This document shows, in pieces, positions 9,935 through 18,584 of a DNA stretch of 28,964 bases (positions are counted from its first letter, which is position 1; each line of letters opens with the position of its first letter). Below the pieces are notes generated by a model. The model saw only the letters and a program-made list of their open reading frames with translations, had not been told where the DNA came from and did no database searches. The stretch is from a virus, in the IMG/VR virus record IMGVR_UViG_3300027842_000018, positions 1 through 28,964 of that record, one strand, 5' to 3'. A program made the position numbers and the translations under genes.

Positions 9935-12190
9935 ATGTCCATATCCGTCGAGGAAGCAGCCCGTCTAGGTTTTAAGTTAACAGAGACGGAAGCGAAGGTA
10001 ACAACTCGCGAGACTCTTGAAAACAACTTCCTAGACCGTATGAAGGCGTTGGATGCGGGTAATCAAGCTCTAGCTATTACCCCAGAAGCGCGTGGAAGCC
10101 AGGAAAAGGTTTATGGGCCTACCGATGAGTGGGTTCAGTTTGTTCTTGGACTGAAGCGCAAGGAAGACGGAACGTATCCGTGGTATTTATCTGAGGCCGC
10201 AAATTGGCATCACTTAGGCCAAACCTTTGTAGGCCGAGAGTGGCTGGGACCAGAATCTGAAGAAGAGGCCGAGGACGAAGAGGAAGAGATCGCCCGTCGT
10301 GCCGGTAAGGACAAGAAAAAGGCCAAGAAGAAAGAGCCGAATTCTGTTCCTGTCCCATATCGAGCCCAGATTCTGAAAGAGGAACCGTCCTTTGTAGGAT
10401 GGTTGGGCTACCGCGATAAGGCCCGCAAAGATTTATTTTGGCTTGGTGTCTCCGTTCTTAAGAAGAACTGGGTTTCTGAGACGCACCAGCAAGTCTGCGA
10501 TCAGTTTGTGCAGAAGAACTTCGACGGTGTCTATCACCCAGGATATAACCTAACACACGTCCAGAGTGCTTTCGATACTCAGAAGCGCTTTGATGGCGAG
10601 GGTCGTCCAACAAAAGAAATGATTCTGTTGGATTCCCGAGGATTTTTCAAATCGACTATTGATGGTGTCGATTGCATCCAGTGGATGTTGAATGTTCCTG
10701 ATATTCGAATCATGATCGTTACGGCCACGAAAGAGTTGGCCCGTGGCTTCATGAAAGAAATCAAGAACTATTTGTTCTATCAGCCGCACAACGAAGAAAG
10801 CACGTCTCTGGATTTGCATCTACTTTTTCCAGATTACATTCTTTCGAAGGCGCCGTCTGAGAACAACACCCCGTTGTTGCTTCGTGTGCGCAAGCATTGG
10901 CAGAAGGATAAGAGCGTTTCGATCTCCTCGATGGAGTCGGGACAGGCCGGTGCTCACTGCGATGTGCTGAAGCGCGATGACTGCACGAACGAACAGAATT
11001 GTACACCCGGCACACCTAAGCCGACATTAGCGTTATTGAACTCGAAGATTAACACCACGGGCAACATCCCTATGCCGTGGGGCTTTATCGACAACATCGG
11101 GACTCGTTATCGAGCCGATGACTGGTTCGGACAGCGTATTGCGTTGCTGTCAGTCAGCCCGGCGAAGTATTTCTGCCGAGCTTGCTGGGTTGTAAAAGAA
11201 CAATACAAAGCCGTTCCTTTGAAGCAGCTTACGGAAGAAATGGTTGTTCTTAACTTTCCGAAGCTTTCAAAGACAGCTTTCCAAGATTTGCGGATGAAGT
11301 TGGCGGTAGACGAGATGGTCTTCCGTTGCCAACAGCTTAACGAACCCGCTATGGAAGCTGAGGAAGACAAGTTCAAGATCGCGTTCACGATTGAAGAACT
11401 TCGTCGGTCCACAATTCACCCTTCAGCCGCTGCCAAGGAAGGCAACATCTACATTGCCTGGGATACTGCTTATTCCAAGAACAAGCAGAGTGATTACTCA
11501 GCAGGCGCAGCCGCAAGACGGTTTAGACGTGCCGATGGACGTTGGGGATTAGAAATCCTTGAAATCCGTCATGGCAAGTGGACATCGTCCGAGTTGGCCC
11601 AACAGATTGCTCAGATGGATAAGGACTGGAACCCAGTTCAGACCATTATTGAGAAGACAATTAACGCGGAGCTTTTAGAGCTTCGACTTCAGGAATGGTA
11701 CAAGCGTTTGGATTTCTTGCCACGAATTTGGTGGAGAGAACCGAACCCGGAACCGGACGCGAAGCGAAACAGAATCAAGCAGCTTGAGATTTTGTTGGTT
11801 GCGGACCTGTTGAAGTTTGTTTTCGGAGTAGCCAAAAAGCAGTTGGACTGGATCGATCCGACGTTCGATCAGTTGACCAGCTATACGGGCGAGAGAAAGA
11901 ACAAGGGTCGTAAAGACGATATCCCGGACGCGATGTCGATGTTGTGGTACTTCTTGCCACTTCATGTTCCGACACAACAAGAGCTTGACTTGATGCAGCA
12001 GCGTCAAGAGTTGTTGTGGCAGGCACACGCTCGTCAGGTTTGGCAAAAAGCAATGTTTGGCGGTTGGGGAACACAGAAGCCACAACAGCCTTCTTTAATA
12101 CCTAACATGGCTCCGCCAACAGCGGACCAGCGTCGTGGTGCTATGAGCGATGCAGGAAAAAGATTGTTAGGACCAGGATTTAGAATCTAA
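9935..12190 (+). CDS. terL: terminase large subunit (packaging ATPase and nuclease)
   Basis: This 751-residue protein drives DNA packaging into the procapsid. The Walker A-like motif is DSRGFFKST at about 232-240, with Phe where many terminases have Gly. A Walker B-type LKRDD is at about 345-349. The C-terminal RNase H-like nuclease shows AWDTAYSKNKQSDYSAG (first Asp about 509), a middle acidic segment (IIEKTINAELLEL) and a final KDDIPDAMSML (about 660-668). It is longer than the usual 450-600 residues; part of the excess is an acidic-then-basic insertion at about 105-140 (SEEEAEDEEEE, DKKKAKKK). AAGGA precedes the ATG. It couples to portal by TAATG. No separate small subunit is recognisable. 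Confidence 0.93.
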   Translation: MSISVEEAARLGFKLTETEAKVTTRETLENNFLDRMKALDAGNQALAITPEARGSQEKVYGPTDEWVQFVLGLKRKEDGTYPWYLSEAANWHHLGQTFVGREWLGPESEEEAEDEEEEIARRAGKDKKKAKKKEPNSVPVPYRAQILKEEPSFVGWLGYRDKARKDLFWLGVSVLKKNWVSETHQQVCDQFVQKNFDGVYHPGYNLTHVQSAFDTQKRFDGEGRPTKEMILLDSRGFFKSTIDGVDCIQWMLNVPDIRIMIVTATKELARGFMKEIKNYLFYQPHNEESTSLDLHLLFPDYILSKAPSENNTPLLLRVRKHWQKDKSVSISSMESGQAGAHCDVLKRDDCTNEQNCTPGTPKPTLALLNSKINTTGNIPMPWGFIDNIGTRYRADDWFGQRIALLSVSPAKYFCRACWVVKEQYKAVPLKQLTEEMVVLNFPKLSKTAFQDLRMKLAVDEMVFRCQQLNEPAMEAEEDKFKIAFTIEELRRSTIHPSAAAKEGNIYIAWDTAYSKNKQSDYSAGAAARRFRRADGRWGLEILEIRHGKWTSSELAQQIAQMDKDWNPVQTIIEKTINAELLELRLQEWYKRLDFLPRIWWREPNPEPDAKRNRIKQLEILLVADLLKFVFGVAKKQLDWIDPTFDQLTSYTGERKNKGRKDDIPDAMSMLWYFLPLHVPTQQELDLMQQRQELLWQAHARQVWQKAMFGGWGTQKPQQPSLIPNMAPPTADQRRGAMSDAGKRLLGPGFRI

Positions 12191-14316
12191 TGGCTGAATT
12201 GGAAAAGGCAAGCAGCAGCGAACTTGATGCATCTCTAGCTGCGAAGTTTATAGACCCAGCTTCCGAGATCACTGTCGAGAGTTTGATCAAGGATGCCGAT
12301 ACAGATACGATCCTATTCCAAGATCGCGAAGCGGTCATGCTCGTGATCAAGGATGCGGAACGCGCTGATCAGTGGTTGAACATCAACCAGTGGCCTAGCG
12401 GTTGGACTCTTGCCGATACCATTTACCAGTCACCGGCTGCGAACTCCGCCTTCGATGGCGGTCAGGTTGCGCAGGCCAACGTTCCGAAGTTTACGGTTTC
12501 GAATCACATCAGTTCGATTGTGCCGAAGATTATGGGTGGTATCTTCTACGAGAAGCCACCGTTCGAGCTTCGCCCACGGCCCGGAACAGACAAAGGCACT
12601 GTTGATGCGAAGAGATCGCTATTTACAACTCAGCTTGACCTGATGCACTTCGAGGAAGAGACCGAACTAGCCATTGAACATATGGCGTTGTTCGGAACCT
12701 TGATCATGAAGTGGGGTTACACCGAGTATAAAGAGAAGCGCAAGCGTTACGTGCGCAAGGGCGAGCAGCAACGGTACGTACACGCAACCGGCCAAGTCGA
12801 GATGATCGATACGGCGGAGTCGGATGAATTCGAAGTAGTTAACGATAATGTCGTTCAGTCGCACCCCTGGATTAAGTTTTGTGATATTCGTACTGTTCTT
12901 GTAGACCCAGGAACACGTGTTGGTGATATCCGTAAAGCGAAGTGGGTTGTTTATCGAGACTACGCGACATATGAAGACCTGAATCGTTTGCGTGGTGTCG
13001 AGGGTTATAAGATTCCTTCGGAAGCCGAGCTTAAGAATCTGTTCTTGAGCAAGCCTACGTCGGGGCCGGACAACATCACCCTTACCATTCCCGAGGGAAT
13101 GTACGGGTACTTGCAGCATGCGTTGCCACGTAGCTACAAGACAAGTGCGAACCCGCTCGATCTACCTCTTGAGATTTTAGAGCGTTGGGATAATGAGCGC
13201 GTTATCGTGATTTTGTCGTTTAACGGGCACAATCTTTTGATCCGTAATGAGGTAAACCCTTACCACAAGATTCCGTTCCTATCGGCCAACTGGCGTAATA
13301 TCCCGGATTGTTTCTATGGACAAGGTCTAGGAATACTTTTGGGACCGGAGCAGTTGATTGAGCAAGGGGTAACGAACCTTTCCCTTGATCTGTTGGCTTT
13401 CTGTTTGCAGCCTCCTGCGGTTCGTAAGAAAGGGTTCAACACGCTACAGCAGAACCAGCGATGGTCTCTTGGCGGCATTATCGACGTTGATGAGGATGTG
13501 GACAAGGCCTTCAGATTTTTGGAGATGCCTACGCCTCCTGCGGCAGCTTTTACAGCCATTCAGATGAGTCAAGCTGCGAGCGCGGCTTCTTCTGGTGCTA
13601 ACGAACAAGTTGTTCAAGGCGCTAGTTCGTCTGCGGGTCGAGGTACCGGCATGCGTAGCGGAACCGGCGCTGCGGCTGTTATTCAGGCCAACGCCTCCCG
13701 TCTAGATAGTCCGATGGGACGTTTCATTCGTCAGGTATTCGAGCCATGGCTCCAGATCATGGATGAGTTGAACAACGATCTGTTGCCGACATCCGTATTG
13801 AAGCGAGTTCTTGGCGAAGAGCTAGGACCGAAATTTAAGATTGATCATATTCAGTTCCGAGAAGCCGAACTTGAGTTTGAAGTATTGGCCGGAGCCCACC
13901 TGGGCGCTAAGAAAGAAATGGCGCAGTTTTTGCCGATCATGGTGCAGTTGATGACTGCGCCAGCCTTTAACACTGGCCTTCAGCAAACATTCATGAAGTG
14001 GGATGTTGTTGCTATCTTCAAGGCGTTCGCAGAAGCTGCAGGCTGGAAGTATAGCCAGAACTTCTTGGTGAAGATGACCGACGAAGAGAAGAAGCAAGCT
14101 CAACAGAATCAGCCAGCCGCTTTGCAAGAGAAGCAGGCTCAGGCACAACAAGTTCAACAGAACCAGAAGTTCCAGCAAGATCAACAGAAGGAAGCACAGG
14201 AACAACTGGGTAAGGCGCAAAATGAAGTAATGCGAGGCGCCGTCGAACACGCTCTTAATTCGGAAGTGACTGGGGAGCCGAGTAACGTCGGCTTCGGAAG
14301 CACAACCGACCTCTAA
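12190..14316 (+). CDS. portal protein
   Basis: This 708-residue protein should form the dodecameric head-tail channel through which DNA is packaged. Support comes from its place directly after the terminase, its length (podovirus portals are often 600-750), and features such as an N-terminal region with QWPSGWTLADTIY, a central beta-rich body with repeated Trp/Arg motifs, the stretch QGASSSAGRGTGMRSGTGAA around residue 480-500 (Gly/Ser-rich loop near the channel), and an extended helical, Gln-rich C-terminus (about 640-685: QQNQ, KQAQAQQVQQNQ) suited to a barrel or core-binding crown. Start is by TAATG overlap with the terminase. Confidence 0.87.
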   Translation: MAELEKASSSELDASLAAKFIDPASEITVESLIKDADTDTILFQDREAVMLVIKDAERADQWLNINQWPSGWTLADTIYQSPAANSAFDGGQVAQANVPKFTVSNHISSIVPKIMGGIFYEKPPFELRPRPGTDKGTVDAKRSLFTTQLDLMHFEEETELAIEHMALFGTLIMKWGYTEYKEKRKRYVRKGEQQRYVHATGQVEMIDTAESDEFEVVNDNVVQSHPWIKFCDIRTVLVDPGTRVGDIRKAKWVVYRDYATYEDLNRLRGVEGYKIPSEAELKNLFLSKPTSGPDNITLTIPEGMYGYLQHALPRSYKTSANPLDLPLEILERWDNERVIVILSFNGHNLLIRNEVNPYHKIPFLSANWRNIPDCFYGQGLGILLGPEQLIEQGVTNLSLDLLAFCLQPPAVRKKGFNTLQQNQRWSLGGIIDVDEDVDKAFRFLEMPTPPAAAFTAIQMSQAASAASSGANEQVVQGASSSAGRGTGMRSGTGAAAVIQANASRLDSPMGRFIRQVFEPWLQIMDELNNDLLPTSVLKRVLGEELGPKFKIDHIQFREAELEFEVLAGAHLGAKKEMAQFLPIMVQLMTAPAFNTGLQQTFMKWDVVAIFKAFAEAAGWKYSQNFLVKMTDEEKKQAQQNQPAALQEKQAQAQQVQQNQKFQQDQQKEAQEQLGKAQNEVMRGAVEHALNSEVTGEPSNVGFGSTTDL

Positions 14317-14336
14317 TCTAATGACCGGAGTACCCA

Positions 14337-14717
14337 ATGGCAGAACCGTTGTTATATGACGAATTGACCGCTCAACAGCGACAGATGCTTGCGGCATTAT
14401 CCAAGCACCCAGGCTGGGAAGTTCTCGTCATGGTTTTTCATAAGTCATGCGACATAGTCAACTCTCGTTTGGTGAAGTTAGACCCAATGGAAGATGGCTA
14501 TGAGAAGAAACTCGCATCCGCTCATTTACAGGCCCGGACTGTGAATGAGTTTTGCTCGGTTGTCAAGAAGTCGGTCGAGTTCCATGCTCAACTAGAATCT
14601 ATTAAGAGACAAGTGACGGACGAGAGCATTCGTAGAGAACTTCAAGATGCCGATACTCAATTACGCGCGGGAAATCCTATCCCGACGTATCCGGTCGAAT
14701 CGAATATAAAGGAATAA
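14337..14717 (+). CDS. small helical protein between portal and scaffold
   Basis: This 126-residue, mostly helical protein begins MAEPLLYDELTAQQRQ and has charged amphipathic helices (EKKLASAHLQARTVNEF, RRELQDADTQL). There are two Cys, no membrane segment and no known catalytic motif. It sits between portal and the scaffold-like gene, three bases before the latter, in the head morphogenesis operon. A core, assembly-chaperone or portal-associated role is possible; no family is recognised. Confidence 0.78.
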   Translation: MAEPLLYDELTAQQRQMLAALSKHPGWEVLVMVFHKSCDIVNSRLVKLDPMEDGYEKKLASAHLQARTVNEFCSVVKKSVEFHAQLESIKRQVTDESIRRELQDADTQLRAGNPIPTYPVESNIKE

Positions 14718-14720
14718 AAT

Positions 14721-16016
14721 ATGTCGTCCATGATCACTCGTGCGAATGATTTGGCGCCTATTTCCCCTGAGGAAGTTGAGGCGCTAACGAAAGATTTAAA
14801 AACGCGGGCCGACCTTTACAAACTGCCAAACAAAGACTTGGCGCGTTTGATGAAGAGCCCTGAAGGCATAACCAAGCTTGATGCACTAGCGAAGGTGACG
14901 CCTGAGATGGTAGCAGAACAAAAAGCTGCTGAAGAGCAAGCGGCAAAAGAAGCGGCAGATAAAGCTGCTGCCGATGCTGCATCTGCTGAAGCTGCACGAG
15001 TTGCAGCCGAACAAGAAGTGGCAAAAAGATCGGCAGAACCGACCCCTAAGTCGTGGGAAGCCGAAGAGGCAAAGTACAAGGAAACCTTCGAGCGCCTAGG
15101 CATCTCCGTAACACGAGATGACCAGGGTAACATCACGAAGGTAGTCCAAAATTTCCAAGTCAAGGATGAGACAGGTAAGCCGGTAGGCCGACCTACTCAC
15201 TTTGAAACTTCGGATATGGTCGAGCTATTGCTCAAGAACAACGAGTCTTATACGCAGGCTGTTCGAGCGTTCGACCGTCTGAAATCCCAAAAAGTTTCGT
15301 TTAAGAACCAGCAGCAGCCAGAAACTCCTATCAACAAAGCGTTGACTGACGAGGAGATGGCGCAGGCTATCAAGGACCTGAAGAGTTCCGATGAAGCGAA
15401 AGCCATTGCGGCTGCTCGAAAGATTTCTGGTTCTGAAGTCGCTAAAGCTGAGCAGAAAGCTCGCGAAGCAGAATTATTCGCCAAGGGCAAAGCAACAGCC
15501 CTGGAGTTCATGAAGCGACATATCCAAGATTATAATCCTTGCCAAGCGAATTCCGACGTTATCGGAAAGTATCTTGAGGATAATCAACTCGAATACACCG
15601 TCGATAATTTGGAGCTTGCTTTCCTGGCTAAGGAAAACGAGTTGGCTCCGGTAATCCCGAAAGAACCCGTAAGACCGACACCGCCTGTGGCTAATCCACC
15701 AGTACCGGCGTCACCCGTAGCGCAAGTCGCTACCCCAGTAGTACCGGCTGTTGTTACTCCTCCTGTAGTGACAGCCCCACCGGCATCTGCCACGGTACCA
15801 GCAAATCCTGAGTTACCAGCGGCTAGACCGGGAGTTAACGGAACAGTTGCCCCTGGCTCCCTATCGGGAACAAGACCAGCGGTAGCTTCTACCGGAAAGC
15901 TCACAAAAGCGGACATTCTAACATTGGCTAAGACGGACACAGCGAAATTTAAGCGCATGGTCGCAGACCCGAAATCACGGGCTGAGATGAATGCGATACT
16001 GGCCGGACAAGTCTAA
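14721..16016 (+). CDS. putative scaffolding protein
   Basis: This 431-residue protein lies between portal and capsid, the usual scaffold position. Residues about 65-105 are an Ala/Glu/Lys coiled coil (EEQAAKEAADKAAADAAS), further helices follow (EEMAQAIKDLKSSDEAKAIAAA), about 310-385 is a Pro/Val/Ala-rich flexible region (PVANPPVPASPV), and the C-terminus is a short helical basic domain (LTKADILTLAKTD, AEMNAIL) like the capsid-binding ends of scaffolds. No protease motif is seen. AAGGA lies at the end of the upstream gene, before the ATG. The call rests on position and composition. Confidence 0.75.
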   Translation: MSSMITRANDLAPISPEEVEALTKDLKTRADLYKLPNKDLARLMKSPEGITKLDALAKVTPEMVAEQKAAEEQAAKEAADKAAADAASAEAARVAAEQEVAKRSAEPTPKSWEAEEAKYKETFERLGISVTRDDQGNITKVVQNFQVKDETGKPVGRPTHFETSDMVELLLKNNESYTQAVRAFDRLKSQKVSFKNQQQPETPINKALTDEEMAQAIKDLKSSDEAKAIAAARKISGSEVAKAEQKAREAELFAKGKATALEFMKRHIQDYNPCQANSDVIGKYLEDNQLEYTVDNLELAFLAKENELAPVIPKEPVRPTPPVANPPVPASPVAQVATPVVPAVVTPPVVTAPPASATVPANPELPAARPGVNGTVAPGSLSGTRPAVASTGKLTKADILTLAKTDTAKFKRMVADPKSRAEMNAILAGQV

Positions 16017-16052
16017 AAGTTCGCGCAAAGACATGGAGTGACGAGGTAAGTT

Positions 16053-17084
16053 ATGCCAGCAGGTGGACCAAATCCGTCAGCAGCTAACGTAGGAAACGTA
16101 TTAACCGCGCAGGCGATCTTGTTCGATAAGGAACTGATCCCCAACCTAAAGGGCGAAACGGACGCCTTTGTAGCATGCGCGGAACGACGTGTGCAGCCTT
16201 TGCACATGGGCGTAAACCGTACCTTCTTCCAGTACAACACGCTAACTGGTGATACAACCCAGCGAGCAGACGGTACTGTAGGATCGCCGGAATTGATCAC
16301 CCAGTTGAGCGCACCTGCTCAGGTGGGCGAGTGGAACGACTACACAAACTTCTCGGCTTTCGCAATCGCGGCAGCTATCGATGAGCTTGTGGGCAACTCG
16401 GCGGTTGAGTTGGGCTATCAGGCCGGTCAGTCCATTAGTGAACTTTACAGCGCGGTAGCTGATTCCGCTTCCACAGTTGACGGCAACGTTAACCAGAGCG
16501 GTTTGCTATCGGCCCCTTACACACTCGATTTGGCAACACTTCGAGAAATGAAGCAGCAGTTGGTAAGCCACAACGTGCTTCCTTGCAAGAAGGGGAAGTT
16601 CATGGGCGCAGTATCGCCTAACGTGCTAGGTGATATCTACAACGCCACAACAGTCAACGATTCTATCGCTGATTTGTTGAAGTTCCAACAGATTGAGAAG
16701 TTCGACAAGATTGCTGGCTCGGACCAGACACAGGATATCGAACTCCCAGGCACAAACATAATCCTGCGTCAGACACCGTTCGTTACGACAACCGCCAATT
16801 ACCAGTCAACAGGTAAGACAGCGTACCGTACGTACGTGTTTGGCAACTACGCCATGATCGGCGTGTGGCTCGAAGTTCCGGGCGACACCGACCTTGACGA
16901 AGGCGATTGGCGAACAATTCAGTGCTACGTCGTAACAGACGCCCCACAGAGTGCGTTCGATCCAACAGGCACAATTGGTGGATGGGCCTCCTACAAGTTC
17001 CACCAGACAGTTACATTGCCGCCAGCGACAGGCTTGAATACACAGCGTATTCGTTGGATTGACAGCGTACCTGCAGTGCAGTAA
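16053..17084 (+). CDS. major capsid protein, HK97 fold (N4 gp56-like group)
   Basis: This 343-residue protein is the likely main shell component. It has the N-terminal helix region (LTAQAILFDKELIPNLK), a Thr/Arg-rich E-loop-like section (TGDTTQRADGTVGSP), then an alternating helix-strand pattern (NFSAFAIAAAIDEL, GYQAGQSISELYSAVADSAS) and the LATLREMKQQLVSHNVLP helix leading to GKFMGAVSPNVLGDIY, as in the spine helix and P domain of HK97-type proteins. The length fits. It follows the scaffold gene after a GAGG ribosome binding site and is followed by a 13-bp hairpin. Assignment to the N4 gp56 group is my reading, less certain than the capsid role. Confidence 0.85.
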   Translation: MPAGGPNPSAANVGNVLTAQAILFDKELIPNLKGETDAFVACAERRVQPLHMGVNRTFFQYNTLTGDTTQRADGTVGSPELITQLSAPAQVGEWNDYTNFSAFAIAAAIDELVGNSAVELGYQAGQSISELYSAVADSASTVDGNVNQSGLLSAPYTLDLATLREMKQQLVSHNVLPCKKGKFMGAVSPNVLGDIYNATTVNDSIADLLKFQQIEKFDKIAGSDQTQDIELPGTNIILRQTPFVTTTANYQSTGKTAYRTYVFGNYAMIGVWLEVPGDTDLDEGDWRTIQCYVVTDAPQSAFDPTGTIGGWASYKFHQTVTLPPATGLNTQRIRWIDSVPAVQ

Positions 17085-17091
17085 AGAATTC

Positions 17092-17121
17092 GTTTGGGGA
17101 GGTCTTTGGGCCTCCCCGAAC
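17092..17121 (+). terminator. 13-bp hairpin after the capsid gene
   Basis: GTTTGGGGAGGTC (17092-17104) pairs along its whole length with GGCCTCCCCGAAC (17109-17121), with two T-G pairs, around a TTTG loop. It begins seven bases after the capsid stop. No U tract follows, so it is better explained as a 3' stabiliser or partial terminator that keeps capsid mRNA abundant. Confidence 0.55.
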
Positions 17122-17152
17122 TCAATCCTAATCCCTCAGGGAAGGAACACCA

Positions 17153-17800
17153 ATGGATAACTGGACAATTAACCCAGAGTACAAAAATATAGAAGACCCA
17201 ATTAGAAGTGCTCACGACATCAAGACTACTCGTGAGAGTGTTCGACACATGCTTGCAGGCGGCACCCCAAATTGGGTGAAGTGGCCTCAGGATTATAAAG
17301 CATTTGTCAAGGAAGCGTTTCAGTTCGAAAAAGAGAAGTCGGACGCGATGGTCCAGCAGTATAAGATGGAGGACCAGGATATCTTGGCTAATCCCCAGGG
17401 TCGAATGGTGAACTCAATCTCTACGTTTGATTTCATCGCCAAACTCCGTAACAACGGAATCCGGTGTTTCTTTATCGATAATGGATTCCCGCCACAGACA
17501 GTGGCGTTGTGGGCAGCTAGACCTGGATCAGATCAGCTTGTCTACATTACCTATCTTCAGATTCCACGTATGTACGAGTGGGATGTGTTGAAGTTGGATC
17601 GACATGGTTTGCCAGCCGGATTAGATTATCGCGGGTGGCGTTCCCCTGTATCTAGACTGATTACCGAGAGAATCTTGACCGAGGCGAAAGCCCACGAGAT
17701 TTTCGGGAAACCAGTTTTGAGTCCCGTAAGTAGAGTATATCGGCGTACCCTATGGCTTTTCAGAAATGGAAAGCTTGATTCGACACCGAATCGCGTTTAA
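17153..17800 (+). CDS. conserved-looking head-region protein of unknown function
   Basis: This 215-residue, soluble, mixed alpha/beta protein begins MDNWTINPEYKNIEDPIRSAHDI. It has a Trp/Lys-rich segment (GGTPNWVKWPQDYKAF), a central strand (NNGIRCFFIDNGFPPQTVALWAAR) and a basic C-terminus (SRVYRRTLWLFRNGK). No catalytic or metal motif is visible. GGAAGG before the ATG is a strong ribosome binding site. Position after the capsid and before adaptor-type genes suggests a head-completion or internal role, but nothing more can be supported. Confidence 0.78.
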   Translation: MDNWTINPEYKNIEDPIRSAHDIKTTRESVRHMLAGGTPNWVKWPQDYKAFVKEAFQFEKEKSDAMVQQYKMEDQDILANPQGRMVNSISTFDFIAKLRNNGIRCFFIDNGFPPQTVALWAARPGSDQLVYITYLQIPRMYEWDVLKLDRHGLPAGLDYRGWRSPVSRLITERILTEAKAHEIFGKPVLSPVSRVYRRTLWLFRNGKLDSTPNRV

Positions 17801-17835
17801 GTTCCCGGCACTTTATAAACCGGCGAAGGTGATTT

Positions 17836-18510
17836 ATGGCTTACACAGAGCAGGACCTTGATAAGTTATTCAAGGCCGTTAGTACCTTGGCTAACATTCT
17901 TGCAGCTAAGGAAACAGAAGCAACAGAAAAGACCGACGAGACATCGCAGATATTGGAACTTGTTCTAAAGCGTGAAGCTCGTTTGGAAGAGAAAGAAAAG
18001 AGTTTTCAGATCGCCCAGGCACAGCGTGATAAACAGCGCCGTGCAAACGCGCGAGAGTTTGATGCAAATCTGAAGGCTATACAGTCCCGATGCAGACACA
18101 AGAAGGGCGGCGGCAAGAAGTGGGGAGGAATCCCCGATGGACGAAATGATTTCGCTATCGTTCATCACGTTTTTGTTGACCACTCCGAAATGCGTATGTG
18201 TCAGATTTGCAAAATGAAGTGGTACCCAGGCGACACCGCGAAGGGTATTGTTCGAAACGGTAAGGTTCTTCCGAACCATACGAAGTTGTCTTGGGAAGAT
18301 GTAGCTGCTCTCCCGACCACAAACACGATGACTGCCTCGGAAGCTCCTATCGCTCCTTCGACAATGCAGCGCGATACCGCCACGAAGTTGCTTGATTTGG
18401 TGAAGGATAAGGACATTGACAAGTTGATGGCATTCTTGAAGTCCCCGGAAGGCCAGCACTTTGTTGATGAGCGAAATGTTCTAGCACCAGAAGAAGCAGT
18501 AGCCGCTTAA
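17836..18510 (+). CDS. coiled-coil protein with Cys/His metal-binding module
   Basis: This 224-residue protein has a long charged coiled coil (about 30-82: EKTDETSQILELVLKREARL, EEKEKSFQIAQAQRDKQRR). A Cys/His module follows: C86-R-H88, H110-H111, H116 and C122-x2-C125 (MCQICKMKWYPGD), compatible with one zinc. The C-terminal third is a Ser/Thr linker and a short helical domain (ATKLLDLVKDKDIDKLMAFL). GAAGG precedes the ATG. The function is unknown; the mix of coiled coil and zinc knuckle suggests an assembly or nucleic-acid adaptor. Confidence 0.8.
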   Translation: MAYTEQDLDKLFKAVSTLANILAAKETEATEKTDETSQILELVLKREARLEEKEKSFQIAQAQRDKQRRANAREFDANLKAIQSRCRHKKGGGKKWGGIPDGRNDFAIVHHVFVDHSEMRMCQICKMKWYPGDTAKGIVRNGKVLPNHTKLSWEDVAALPTTNTMTASEAPIAPSTMQRDTATKLLDLVKDKDIDKLMAFLKSPEGQHFVDERNVLAPEEAVAA

Positions 18511-18523
18511 GTAATTGTACTGG

Positions 18524-18565
18524 CCCGGCAGGCTGGTCTCGATAGGCCGGGATATCTATCGAGAC
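18524..18565 (+). promoter_or_regulatory. 10-bp hairpin with pseudoknot-forming upstream strand
   Basis: GTCTCGATAG (18536-18545) pairs perfectly with CTATCGAGAC (18556-18565). The loop holds GCCGGG (18546-18551), which can pair with CCCGGC at 18524-18529 just upstream. The order a-b-a'-b' is that of an H-type pseudoknot. The AGGAAGG ribosome binding site starts six bases later and the ATG is at 18585. It may control translation of the adaptor gene, or be a processing site. Confidence 0.5.
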
Positions 18566-18584
18566 GATTTCAGGAAGGAACTAC

